From Amphimallon solstitiale (taxonomy: Eukaryota; Arthropoda; Insecta; Coleoptera; Scarabaeidae): a DNA stretch of 64,000 bases. Where the stretch lies: positions 79,461,152-79,525,151 of the forward strand of contig OY720677.1 of the NCBI GenBank assembly GCA_963170755.1, in the 5' to 3' direction. The notes under the pieces were generated by a model, which was given only the letters and a program-made list of their open reading frames with translations, did no database searches and had not been told where the DNA came from. The position numbers were made by a program, and so were the translations under genes. Below are positions 39,289 through 49,465 of the stretch, piece by piece. Each line of letters starts with the position of its first letter. Position 1 is the first letter of the stretch.

Positions 39289-41679
39289 CTTGTTTGATTC
39301 TCTTCAATTTTCAGAGCCTAAAAAAATAAAATAATTATCAGAAATAGGTCGACAAAAGTGGACACAATACAATAATTAAACACAAAAATCCATTTCGGCT
39401 AGTTGACATATTTGTATATTTAAACCAAAAGGTTTTTTGGATCGATAATAATTCTTATGTTTTATATTGGTGTATTATGACAGAATAATTGAATGTACAT
39501 TTTATTGAAATAAGAAACCGTTGTATCAAATGGTGTTGAATTATTTGGGATCTTTGTATACACTTTTCCTTAAATATTTTATTAAATAAAAAACTTGGTG
39601 AGGTAAGGTGGGGTAAATGCACCTCCTTCTTTCAATAGATGAGCTAGCTATGTTATCTTTAATATCCTATGACGAAACCTTAAAAATTTTATGTAAACCC
39701 CTTGAAATTTTTCCTCTTTACGTTGTGCGCCAAATTGTTTATAAAAGGTTGTACATATAGTGAAACAATGATTAATTACGTGATGTCGGCATGGTTATTC
39801 ATCAAAGTTCCAGGACACTGTGCAGTAAAAAAAGTATGAAAAAAAACCAAAGATTATTGTTATTAAAGTTTTTATATATTAAAGTAAATAACAAAATTAA
39901 AAAAATAAAAAACAAAGCAACTAAATTTAAAGCAGGTAAAATTATGGAAACGAACATAAATAAGCAGGGATTATTTACAAGCTGATACAAAAGTAAAGAT
40001 TTAAGTTAAAAATCAATATTATCGAATGAGACGTGTTTACACTTGCCTGTGTAAGGATCCGCACAGATACACGAATGCATCAGACAGGCGCGAACAAAAA
40101 AGCGGAACTACTAGGGGTAGCCAGAGACGACGAAGTATTGCGTGATGAAGGAGTAGTGAGAGAACACTAAGTAGTAAGAGAGTGAGTCAAGAAGCTGGGG
40201 CTTTTTAAAGGATCCTGTGGTACATGAAAATTGGCGGTTAATTTCTTAACCAATAGGGAAAAACGCGGAAAAGATATAGAACATGCACTCTTTCAAAGTA
40301 GTGTTAATTAATCTTGGTTAGCAAACGCTCGGTTAGGCATATTTTCGTTGCACCGTGATTGGCACTAACAGCGAATTACCTAACATGGGTTAACAAAGTT
40401 GACGTTAGAGGTCGATTAAGGTTAATGTTAACCTGAAAGTTTCTGTAAAGTTACTTTTACTTTCGTCAATATTTTACGTCGTTTTCCAGAATTATTGTTT
40501 TATAAAAATATTGAATTTTTCAGAAAAATGTTAATAAATCAAAAACTTTAAATTTTAGGCCTATATACTGTCATATAAACTTTTTAACTCGCAGATATAC
40601 GAGGAATCAAAAATGTAATAATAAATAGGGTATTCTGTTTAAAAAACTGTAACTATGATCAGCCACCAAGTTATGGAACATTCTGTATAATACAAAATAA
40701 TTATAAAGGTACTCCTAATGAGTGGCTAGCATTGGAAAAAAAGCGCTTCGAAATATCTTTTCTCATAAAGTCACAATCTGCCTTCCCCGCAGAGATGACT
40801 CACCGTATATACAAATTCAAAGCTTGGACCGGAAGCAACAGTTTTCTCTGATCAAAAAACAGTTTCTTGCGCATATTTCGCACAGATTTATGGAAAGGAC
40901 AGTAGTATATTATTCAACGAATTTGAGTGGATAATTTGAGGATGAAGTTTAATCGTCCGAGTGTAATAAAATATCCACACAATGAGTTGAATATAATACT
41001 TTATCTACTAATGTCGAAATAACTCCACTGGGTTTTAATCAACAATATTTATTCAAAAAAATTGCAATTAATCAAGACATAATGATTTACAACTACATAT
41101 TAACGAAGTATATTAAGTACAGCTCTCAGACTGAGAGCAGACCGGTGAGATGCCCCTCCCACAAGATGCGCAGTGAATTCTTATAATATTAGGATAAGCA
41201 CGAGCAGTTTGGAAAAGCTGTCAAGCGTTAGACATCGAAGTGCAATTTGTTTCCTAGGTATATATGTATCTCTTTTCAGTATAAGTATTAAAATTTCTTA
41301 TCTGCATTTACTCCTTCGTCCGGCTAATATATGCGATGATGAACAAATGTTATCATTTCTTTTTTCCGAATACTTTCTTTGTCTCACACTGACCTCGCGC
41401 AGGACTCCTCCCACCGATCAGCAATCGATCTGTGTACTGTAGAAGGTTAGAATAATAATAAACACGCTTCTTTACAAAGTCAACTTGACATTTAAATTCG
41501 TTCGATGTCGTTCAGAGCAACGTAACAGAGATGAAATCCCTCCTCTTTCCAGTATCTGTTCGAATGTAATTGGTCAAATTTGCCCGGCTATGTTTTCATT
41601 GGTCCCTGGAAATGTTGAATAATATTATCAAGCACTTCCCTATCCAATAAAAATCACTTTACCAACACAATGTTTAAAA
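39289..41679. other. Intergenic stretch upstream of the NACHT-ankyrin gene
   Basis: No gene I can support. It should hold the promoter and any 5' UTR exons of the NACHT-ankyrin gene. Small open frames near 39802-39990 and 40722-40934 are low-complexity or unrecognised. Around 40030-40260 the base composition is less AT-rich, without a recognisable product. Confidence 0.4.
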
Positions 41680-42627
41680 ATGAGGTGTGGCCACCACACG
41701 ACTTTCTTATACGTATGAGCGTTTCAAACTATACAATTTTAGGAATTTTTTTATACAAAACTTATTAAAAATCCTATTCTAGGTACTTTCATTCGCTTAA
41801 TAAATCGCTATAGAATGCATACTTTGCAAGATATTATCAAAAAAGTGCTCCTCGCTAAGAGTAAAAGTGCTACTTCCGGTCCGAATTTTGAAATTTCATA
41901 TATACAAAAAATATTGCAAATCCAGTTCTAAATACTTTTGTACTCTTGATAAGTATATATAGAATGCATAACTTACGACATATTTGCAAAAAATCGTTAT
42001 TCGATAAGAGTAAAAGACTTCCGGTCTGAATTTTGAAATTTTTTTTATACAAAAGATATTGAAAATTATGTTTTAAATACCTTTATACCCGTAACGTACT
42101 TGTCTAAAAAGCATGACTTGCGAAATATTCGCAAAAAACTGATTTTCGATAAGAGTAAAAGACCTACTTCCGGTAGGAATTTCGAAAAACTTTTTAAATA
42201 AAATTATTCTCAATTTTATTTTTAAGTATATATGAATTCTTTATAAATTTCTTTAAACTTAGTAGTTGACGAAATATTCGCAAAATTCGATTTTTTCGCT
42301 GAAGTAAACTGCTACTTCCGGTCTACCGATTTTACTGAAAAACTAATCAGATCTCAAGAGGGAGATTATACACGTAAATACAAAATTTGGAATTGATATC
42401 TACAGCGGTTTGGCCTCTATCGTGGTCACATACACAGAGAGAGACAGACACACAGACACATAGACACACAGACACACAGACACACAGACACACAGACACA
42501 CAGACATTTTTTAAAAACCACTTTTTCGGTATCAGGGGACTTCAAAACGTGGACATCTGCAAAAATCTCGAGATCGAAAATTTTCATCATCACAATACTT
42601 CCTTATACTACGTATAAGAAAGTAAAA
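41680..42627 (-). mobile_element. Non-autonomous Helentron/DINE-like element, copy 2
   Basis: Same ends as copy 1 (TGAGGTGTGGCCACCACACG then ACTTTCTTATACGTAT; ACGTATAAGAAAGT at the far end). It is longer by about 150 bases because it keeps one more TACTTCCGGTC-containing internal unit. The microsatellite here is (ACACAGAC)n at 42430-42506. Directly after its end the start motif ATGAGGTGTTG appears again, as if a second copy began there. Confidence 0.6.
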
Positions 42628-42689
42628 ATGAGGTGTTGTAAAATCTAATATCGTTATATTTTTTTTATATTATTTAACATTAGTAGATA

Positions 42690-44130
42690 ATAGTTATTTA
42701 TGCACGAAGGGCGTTACAAAACAAATAACCTTCATTGTAGAATTAAGAAGTGTTGCTTCCAGGGTAGCTTTTCGTAAAAATCGTTTAATATACTTTTCCT
42801 CCTTTTTGAAACATCTTCCTAGGATACGCACTGCCCTATAATTATCCAGATAAAAGTCTTTTGCATCAAGACTGAATTGTTTCTCGCCTTCTGTAAATTC
42901 TAGCTTTTCATTTTGAGTTACTTGTACGCTGTGCACTGAATTGTCATCATTATCCATACGGTTTGTGATATTTGAGTCTGAGTATAATTGCGTTTTTGAA
43001 TAACTATCCCACTCTCTTATGAAGTAAAGTAAGTGGTCGCATTTAATTTATTTTATTAAATATAGGTCTTCCTTCACGGTACTGTATACATCCACAGGTT
43101 CCCCACCGTGTAGTGAAATAAATACGTTTTGAGAAATTTTTTACCCACATGAATGTTACAAAAATTTGCTGCATTAGCAAATACTCTTAAATCCAAGCTT
43201 GAAATTTTGTTGCATATTTTATCCTTAATATCTAGAATTACAAAACGTTTATTGAGGTGTCTAAATTTATTTAGAATAGATACATTAGTATTTGTTCTTA
43301 ATACCAATGGCAGATAATCGCTCTTTCACATTTCAATAAGTAATTCAGAGATCGTATCTGGAATATATAACCAATGCCTGGATCCTTTAACTTTAGAATG
43401 GTTCAAGAAATTGCTGTTAACATCGATTTCTTTATTAATGTTTTTGAAGTCAGTGATACATACATTCCAATTAAATCCAGATTTACATATATAAGTGTTG
43501 TCATAAACATCCGAAAATATAAGATATCATGTCGGTTGATATGATTGTAATATTAAATTGCATGACGAGTTCATTCCAAATATGAGCCAACTCAGAATTT
43601 ATTTTAAAAGCTTCACTCGGTGAAACAAAGAAAAAAGATCAACAAAGTGTTAGTAGGTGAGTTTCAAAGACGCGCTTTGTTAATTTCTCGTGTCTTTTCA
43701 AATACGCATCAACAAAGTTAATTATATCATTAGCAGCTGAGATGGAAATTATATTTGGGTTGAGGTTTACAATGTGGGAAGCAATCTGTTCGTGAATGTG
43801 TTGCTTTAGAAAAAATCAAATTTATTGAAAATGTTGGTATATCGATGAACACCTTTCGTAGTAAACTTATAGCATGACGATGAATTTTGAAGTGGAAAAA
43901 TGATTTATATGTTATATCGCATTAGAGATGATAATCTGTGCCGTCGTCCAGTGTGATGGGATTTTCCAACTTTCCGTCCATTGTTGGACTCAAAAAGCTC
44001 TTTGAAAAGTAGAAAAATTCCATATTTTCGTCAGGTACATCTTCTAAAAGACTGTTTAGAAATGATTTTCCTTTATTTCTATTTTTGATTTCCATGATTT
44101 TTTCCAGATGATTATCTACCTTGCCATTGC
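42690..44130 (-). pseudogene. Decayed partial copy of the NACHT-ankyrin gene N-terminal half
   Basis: This matches the live-looking gene from about codon 90 to codon 570 (its 37575-39020), in the same orientation, with many stops and indels. Best kept parts are SVQVTQNEKLEFTEGEKQF, FYLDNYRAV.ILGRC and EKYIKRFLRKATLEAT (42700-42960), and TNVSILNKFRHLNKRFVILD (43180-43307). The NACHT and ankyrin parts are absent. It begins about 60 bases from the end of the second DINE-like element. It has no open frame longer than about 90 codons. Confidence 0.88.
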
Positions 44131-45120
44131 CCTTAGAGTAAGCGACGAAACAACTCGAAAATTCAGTGAAACCGATATAATCACATATATGTGTGCGATA
44201 TTTGTCGCAAACTGAAAGTCAAAAAATGACTGAAACAGATAAAAACTCAATGATTGCCATCAAAAATTTCAGATTGAAACATATTGATTGATAAAAGTTT
44301 AAAGTCTATTTCGATCGCTGGAAATAAAACGGAAAAAAGGACTATATACAGTTATACTATGAAAAAGAATAGTGATAAAAACCAAAAACTGAAACACAAA
44401 AAAGCCAGGAAACAAAAACAGAATTGAGAAATAAAATTGACCTTACTAAACTCTCTGTAAGTGACCATTGGATCGAGTCTAAGTTGTGCGTCAAATTAGA
44501 GTTCACGAAACCGAGGCGGGGCTTGGAAAAGTGCCAAAAATTGCAAAATTTGCATAAAATAAAGGTGACCCTCTTGAGCAAATCGTCAAATTTTAAGGTG
44601 GAAGGCTGGAATTTTACATAGTTATATTACAACATGTCATACAAATTAAACTTTTTCTGCTTTGAAAAATCTTTATGAGAAGCGATTTTATTCAAATTTT
44701 TCAGAACGTCAGTAGTGTAAAATCGCCCTTGAGGCAATAAGGTGTCGTCAATTTTTAAAGTAGAAGGTTGAAGTCATGATACTAATTTATTCTACGACTT
44801 AAGCTCTATCAGGAATTTATTCCATTTTTAAAAATCTTGTCTAAATCAGATTTTATTTAATCATTAAAGTTCAGACAGTTTTCAAAAATTCGAGTTTTTA
44901 AACCTCATGCACTTCATGGCAGTTGGATCAAATCCGACTGGCGTAAATTATTTTGTTTTTATTTAACAGTCAGTTTCTGTGTTGTAAATACGATGTGTCC
45001 ATAGACATTTCGACATTTGTAATATTGCATTTAAATTATTTATTTCAATGGTCCGGCATTATTTGCATTATATTGATGTCATTTGAGGTAAGGCTTTTAT
45101 TGCCACTGACAAGGTATGTG
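44131..45120. other. Gene-free spacer
   Basis: AT-rich sequence between the NACHT-ankyrin pseudogene and a fold-back element. No recognisable coding or repeat structure. Confidence 0.4.
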
Positions 45121-45790
45121 CTAGCTAATGGAGAAAATGCCCCGAAGGGGGTAAAAGAAAAATGAATGTACTTAAGCAAGCAGCCCCCGAGTATGAAAAA
45201 GAAGTGTACAAGCAGGAAAAAGTATAAACAAGTGTTGTTTTCGACACCACATTAAGAAGAGGATTTAACTGCTGAATTGTGCTGTAGTCTCATAATTTGG
45301 AAAAACTATTTTCACCAAAAATGTATATTCCGCAGCCGAACAAGTTAAGGAAAAAATGTTGAAGCTGGATTTACTTGAGTCATGTTTTAGTTGTTTATCA
45401 GTCAGCTACGGGAGACCAGTAATGCAAAATAAAGCTCTCCCAACATGTAACTGCACTAAGATCCGTTCTGTAAATGTTGTATACATCATAGCATAATCTG
45501 CCGCGACTGATTTGTTAATTCTTTAAAGGTTATAATAACATATAAAGCAGGAAATGGTTAGAGGCAAAAGCGAGGCTGCGGAATATACATTGTTTGGTGA
45601 AAATATTTTTTCCAAGTTATGAGACTATAGCACAACTTGGCAGTTAAATATTCTTCTAAAGTGCTGTTGAAAATATCACTTCTACATAGCTTTTCGTGCT
45701 TGTACACTTCTTTTTCATACTGGGGGCCTTTTTGTTAAAGTGTAATCACCTTTTTTCTGCCCCCTTCAGGGCATTTTCTCCATTAGCTAG
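45121..45790. mobile_element. Small fold-back element, 670 bp
   Basis: Two arms of about 220 bp, from CTAGCTAATGGAGAAAATGC at 45121 and its inverted partner GCATTTTCTCCATTAGCTAG ending at 45790. The arms agree through CAGTATGAAAAAGAAGTG-like and ATGTATATTCCGCAGCC stretches with scattered differences. The loop is about 230 bp. No ORF. A miniature inverted-repeat or fold-back transposon. Confidence 0.8.
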
Positions 45791-46085
45791 TATATGAATA
45801 CATAAATGCAATAAGGTGTTATAAATGTGCAGGTTATAATCATTTTGTGAGGGATTGTTGCAGTTACTAAAGCATGCGGCAGGTGAGAGGGTGAACACTG
45901 TACAATTGATTGTTTTAATGGTGTTGGTGAGGACGAGAAGTGCATAAATTGAATGAGAATGGTAGTCAAATTAAAAATTGATTTCAATGCAGCATTTGAT
46001 AGAAACTGGCCCAGTTATCAACGAATTCTATAAACGCAAAACTTAAGTGTATATTTAGTGCAAGACTGATATTAGTAGTATTTTT

Positions 46086-46340
46086 GAAGTGAAAACTTCT
46101 ATGGGCGCGTTGATTGTGGGTACTGAACGAGACTGAGCCGTCACGCTCGGCTATGTAACGCTCGTTCGGGTAAAGTCGGCTCGAGTCGACTAAGGGAGCG
46201 AGAGAGATATAGTTAACGCGTCTCTGCTGGTCTCTGCTATACTCGCTCGGCAATCGTTTCACGCTCGGGTTTGTATTATAACGCCCGTTCAGGTAAAGTC
46301 GACTCGTATTATTAACCTCGCCTCGATGAAGTTTTCACTT
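46086..46340. mobile_element. MITE-like element, 255 bp, with 14-bp perfect inverted ends
   Basis: The ends GAAGTGAAAACTTC (46086-46099) and GAAGTTTTCACTTC (46327-46340) are exact inverses. The interior contains a direct repeat, CACGCTCGG.T..GTA..TAACGC then CGTTC.GGTAAAGTCG.CTCG, at about 46142 and 46261. It is less AT-rich than its surroundings. No ORF. Confidence 0.65.
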
Positions 46341-46392
46341 CTGCCGTGTGGTCTTAAGCACACCCATTTTGTTTTATATAAATGTGTACAAA

Positions 46393-48030
46393 AGTAGGGT
46401 ATATAGGCGGATTCTGGACCCTCCCCCCACCACCATTTACTCCTCCCCCCACCACTCAATCCCCCACCACTGCCCCACTACTAATTTTAGTTCCGAACGC
46501 GGCCACCGTGGATTTGCAGATGGCGTTGTGGTCGGCGCGCAAATTAATATACAGGTTGTCCCAAAATTCTAAAAAATAAATACATATACAGTATGCTGCT
46601 TTGTGACGTATCAACCATACAGGGCGTTTCAAAAGTAAGGATTTAGAAAAGTAAGATGGCGGCCAAAATGTAATGGCCTTGATAAGATAAGGCAATTTTT
46701 GGTCAAAACAAGACGTAATTTGCTGAGTGTGCTTCGTTTATCAAAACGGTGCCTAGATGGTGCCGCTAACCAGATCAGGTGTAAAACTTAGCTGAACAGG
46801 TGTCAAACTCACCTGTATAGGTAGCGGAAACCTGCCCAGGCCTGCCTTAGCTGCAGCAGGTGTCCAATTAATTTATGTGTCTATTATAAATACAATTTAC
46901 TTTTCTACAGTTTTTTCAGGATTTGTAGATGGCGCTGATGTCGGCCCGCTAATTTAAAATTAATATACAGAGTGTCTCAAAAATTATAAAATAAATACAT
47001 ATACAGTTTGGTACTTGGTGACGTGGCAATAAAATATGAGTATACAAGGCGTTTCAAAAGTAAAGATTTAAAAAAGTAAGATGGCGAATCCAAGATGGTT
47101 GATACAATATGGCCACCACCAGAATAAGACATTACATAACGAATATGGCTGAAACTAGATGTAGCTGGGGCGCTAAATTTAAAATAAATAAATAACATGT
47201 TTGAAATCGTATGACGTCAATCGCAGTCGCGACAACTTCATGTGATTGGTAAATGTAACTCACAAAGCATTGGAAAAGTACCCACTCATCGAATTACATC
47301 TTGTTTCAGCCAAAAAATAGTCGCGGAAGCTATTATCTCATCAAGGTTGGAATGCAGCTAATCTTGTTTTCACACGCATGGCCTTCTTACATCATGGCAG
47401 AGACGCACGGGTTGGGTGAAGTTTTTCAAAGGCCAACATGACTGTCTACAGTTAATTGCCTTTTTAAAAAATAGGAATTTTTAATTAGTATACTTACCGC
47501 AATAAGCATTTGCACGGCACTACACACAACACTATACTAAAATTATTTTAGTTCAAATAACTGCAGTACTAGAATCTTCTTCAAGATAAACATTTTTATT
47601 TGTCAAAGGTTAAATTAATTATTTATATTATGGATAGATTTTTTCCAAGTTTGAAGATAGCAAGTTTATGCAGTTTGAAGATAGCATGTTTATGCAAATA
47701 AAATAATTTCTAGAATTATCGAGTGATGCAACATTATAGTCATATATGTACATATAGTAGATTTAGATTTAAATGAAAAATGGAATTTGTTTTATGTTTG
47801 CACATCTTTTATTGGATATTGCTAATGCTTGAATGATGAATGAACTATTTTTTGTGGTACAGGGTGTCTCAAAATTATAAAAAATAAATACGTATACTGT
47901 ATGATACTTTGTGACGTATCAACCATATAGGGCGTTTCGAAAGTAAGGATTTAGAAAAGATGGCGATCAAAAATTTTAAAATAAATACATATAGAGTATG
48001 GTACTTTGTGACGTATATACACTGTGCTCC
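46393..48030 (+). repeat. Polinton-2 terminal repeat region with ~150-bp subrepeats
   Basis: After the tip and a C-rich, CCCCCACCAC stretch, a unit of about 150 bp occurs three times, near 46512-46680, 46919-47100 and 47860-48030. The pattern is GATTTG.AGATGGCG, then ATACAG.GTGTC.CAAAA, AAATAAATACATATACAG, GGCGTTTC.AAAGTAAG and AAGATGGCG. The inner limit of the inverted repeat cannot be set because the partner is outside the window. No ORF. Confidence 0.7.
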
Positions 48031-48138
48031 AAAAGTCTATTAGCATATATGTAAGGTATACAAACAGTAATGATACTTAAATAACTTCAGTTATAATTGT
48101 GATATCATCCTACATTCTCGCGAGGTATTTTTAAAGTG

Positions 48139-48570
48139 ATGGCAGTTCGAATAAAAAAGTATGAAGAATTCTTAAGTGAAATAGACGTTGATTTGCCAAT
48201 TGAAATTCGCGATTGGATATATACATCAGAACTGGTTACAATTGATTGTGTGTTTATGGCAGCATTCGTTTATCAAAATCAAAATTATTTTGATATTTAT
48301 GAGTTTGTAAATCTATTCATTGTAATTAACATATAAATGCTGAGGCGGAGAGATTAATTTATGAACAATTCGAGTTGCTTATTAAACCAGATTTACACTA
48401 TCCATGGAAGATTTGTGTTTTTGACATTGAAAGTTAGTGTCTTAAATTTACAAAAGGAGAAACCGAAGGAACTACTGCTATGATATCCACAGTATATCCA
48501 CCCAGAATTGGATTATGATACTGATGTTATTGATAATGGAGGAGGTTGGGTTATATATGCATGTCAATAA
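48139..48570 (+). pseudogene. Polinton-2 copy of the outermost unknown gene
   Basis: This is the homologue of Polinton-1 24974-25429 in the mirrored position. It keeps MAVRIKKYEEFLSEIDVDLP, IEIRDWIYTSEL and VFMAAFVYQNQNYFDI, then shifts frame near 48325. It resumes with PDLHYPWKICVFDIES, and ends YPQY.HPELDYDTDVIDNGGGWVIYACQ with further stops and shifts. Inactive. Product function unknown. Confidence 0.75.
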
Positions 48571-48608
48571 GATTAAGATAGATACTAACCATTTGCTATC
48601 AGTCAACG

Positions 48609-48757
48609 ATGTGTGATATATGTAAGCGGAGAATACTCAAATTGAAAATTAAATTGTTAGGGAATAGAATAGAAAAATACAAATCAGAATTAAAGAACTA
48701 GGATTTGATATTGAAGTTTATAAAATAGCTTTGAATATTAGAAAAATAAAACTCTAA
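48609..48757 (+). pseudogene. Polinton-2 copy of the small conserved ORF
   Basis: Starts MCDICKRRILKLKIKLLGN and continues RIEKYKSELK, then a 1-bp shift leads to NIRKIKL and a stop at 48755-48757. Length and layout match the 49-residue ORF of Polinton-1 (24769-24918). It lies directly after the outermost unknown gene, between it and integrase, as in Polinton-1. Confidence 0.55.
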
Positions 48758-48758
48758 A

Positions 48759-49082
48759 ATGGGGAATTAACAAGACAAGGTGGATCAAGCTATTAAACAA
48801 ATTAATAATAATTTTGGTACACTTGATGGAATAAATAAAGCAACAATTCGTAAGATCCCATTATCCATTCTACAAACCATGGTGACAGCTGAATCTTTGA
48901 AACAAAACTGACACAATATCCCCACAGAGAAGAGGGAAGCTGTCATAGAATACTTACCGTGCTATCTCCACTACAATCAGCCCTGGCAGTCGGAGCACAT
49001 AGATGGTGCAACACCAGCTCGAAGAAATTGTAGCTATTGTAAATTAAATACTTATCTATTTATAAATAAAAATTATATGTAG
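48759..49082 (+). pseudogene. Polinton-2 extra small gene, decayed, with CxxC end
   Basis: One frame of 107 codons from ATG 48759 to TAG 49080-49082, with two in-frame stops (codons 4 and about 48). Readable parts are DKVDQAIKQINNNFGTLDG, REAVIEYLPCYLHYNQPW and RRNCSYCKLN. I find no counterpart in Polinton-1. Not recognised; the frame is kept far longer than chance would suggest in AT-rich DNA. Confidence 0.4.
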
Positions 49083-49465
49083 CAGTTTAATATTTGTTTT
49101 ATTGTTTCATAAAAAGAAATATATACAATTTCAATTACAATATATCATGTTTATCTATCCAAGAGTTATTTGAAGTTGATAGGCCCAACCATTTGACATA
49201 AACTTTATTGCCTTTTCTACGTAGCACTTTTTCAACCAGGTATAATAATAATAATAATAATAATAGACTATATATTTGTAAGACCTCTGTTACATAAAAT
49301 TGTCAATATTCTCAAACTTGTAATGCATTACAATTGTCTACTAATGACATAATACTAATACTAACAACACTCTTAACAAATAACAAAGAAGACAAAAAAA
49401 AAACACAAAATAATAAAATCAAATAATAAATCAAATAAGATCATTTGTATATAGAAGAGGAATGA

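Noticed and set aside
39791..39990. Lys-rich ORF of 64 codons and its antisense partner
   Set aside because: Produced by an A-rich tract; no recognisable domain.
40722..40934. 70-codon ORF upstream of the NACHT-ankyrin gene
   Set aside because: No homology that I recognise and no splice or start support; kept as unassigned intergenic DNA.
45984..46572. ORFs across the MITE and the Polinton-2 tip
   Set aside because: They span element borders and C-rich repeats; coding is implausible.
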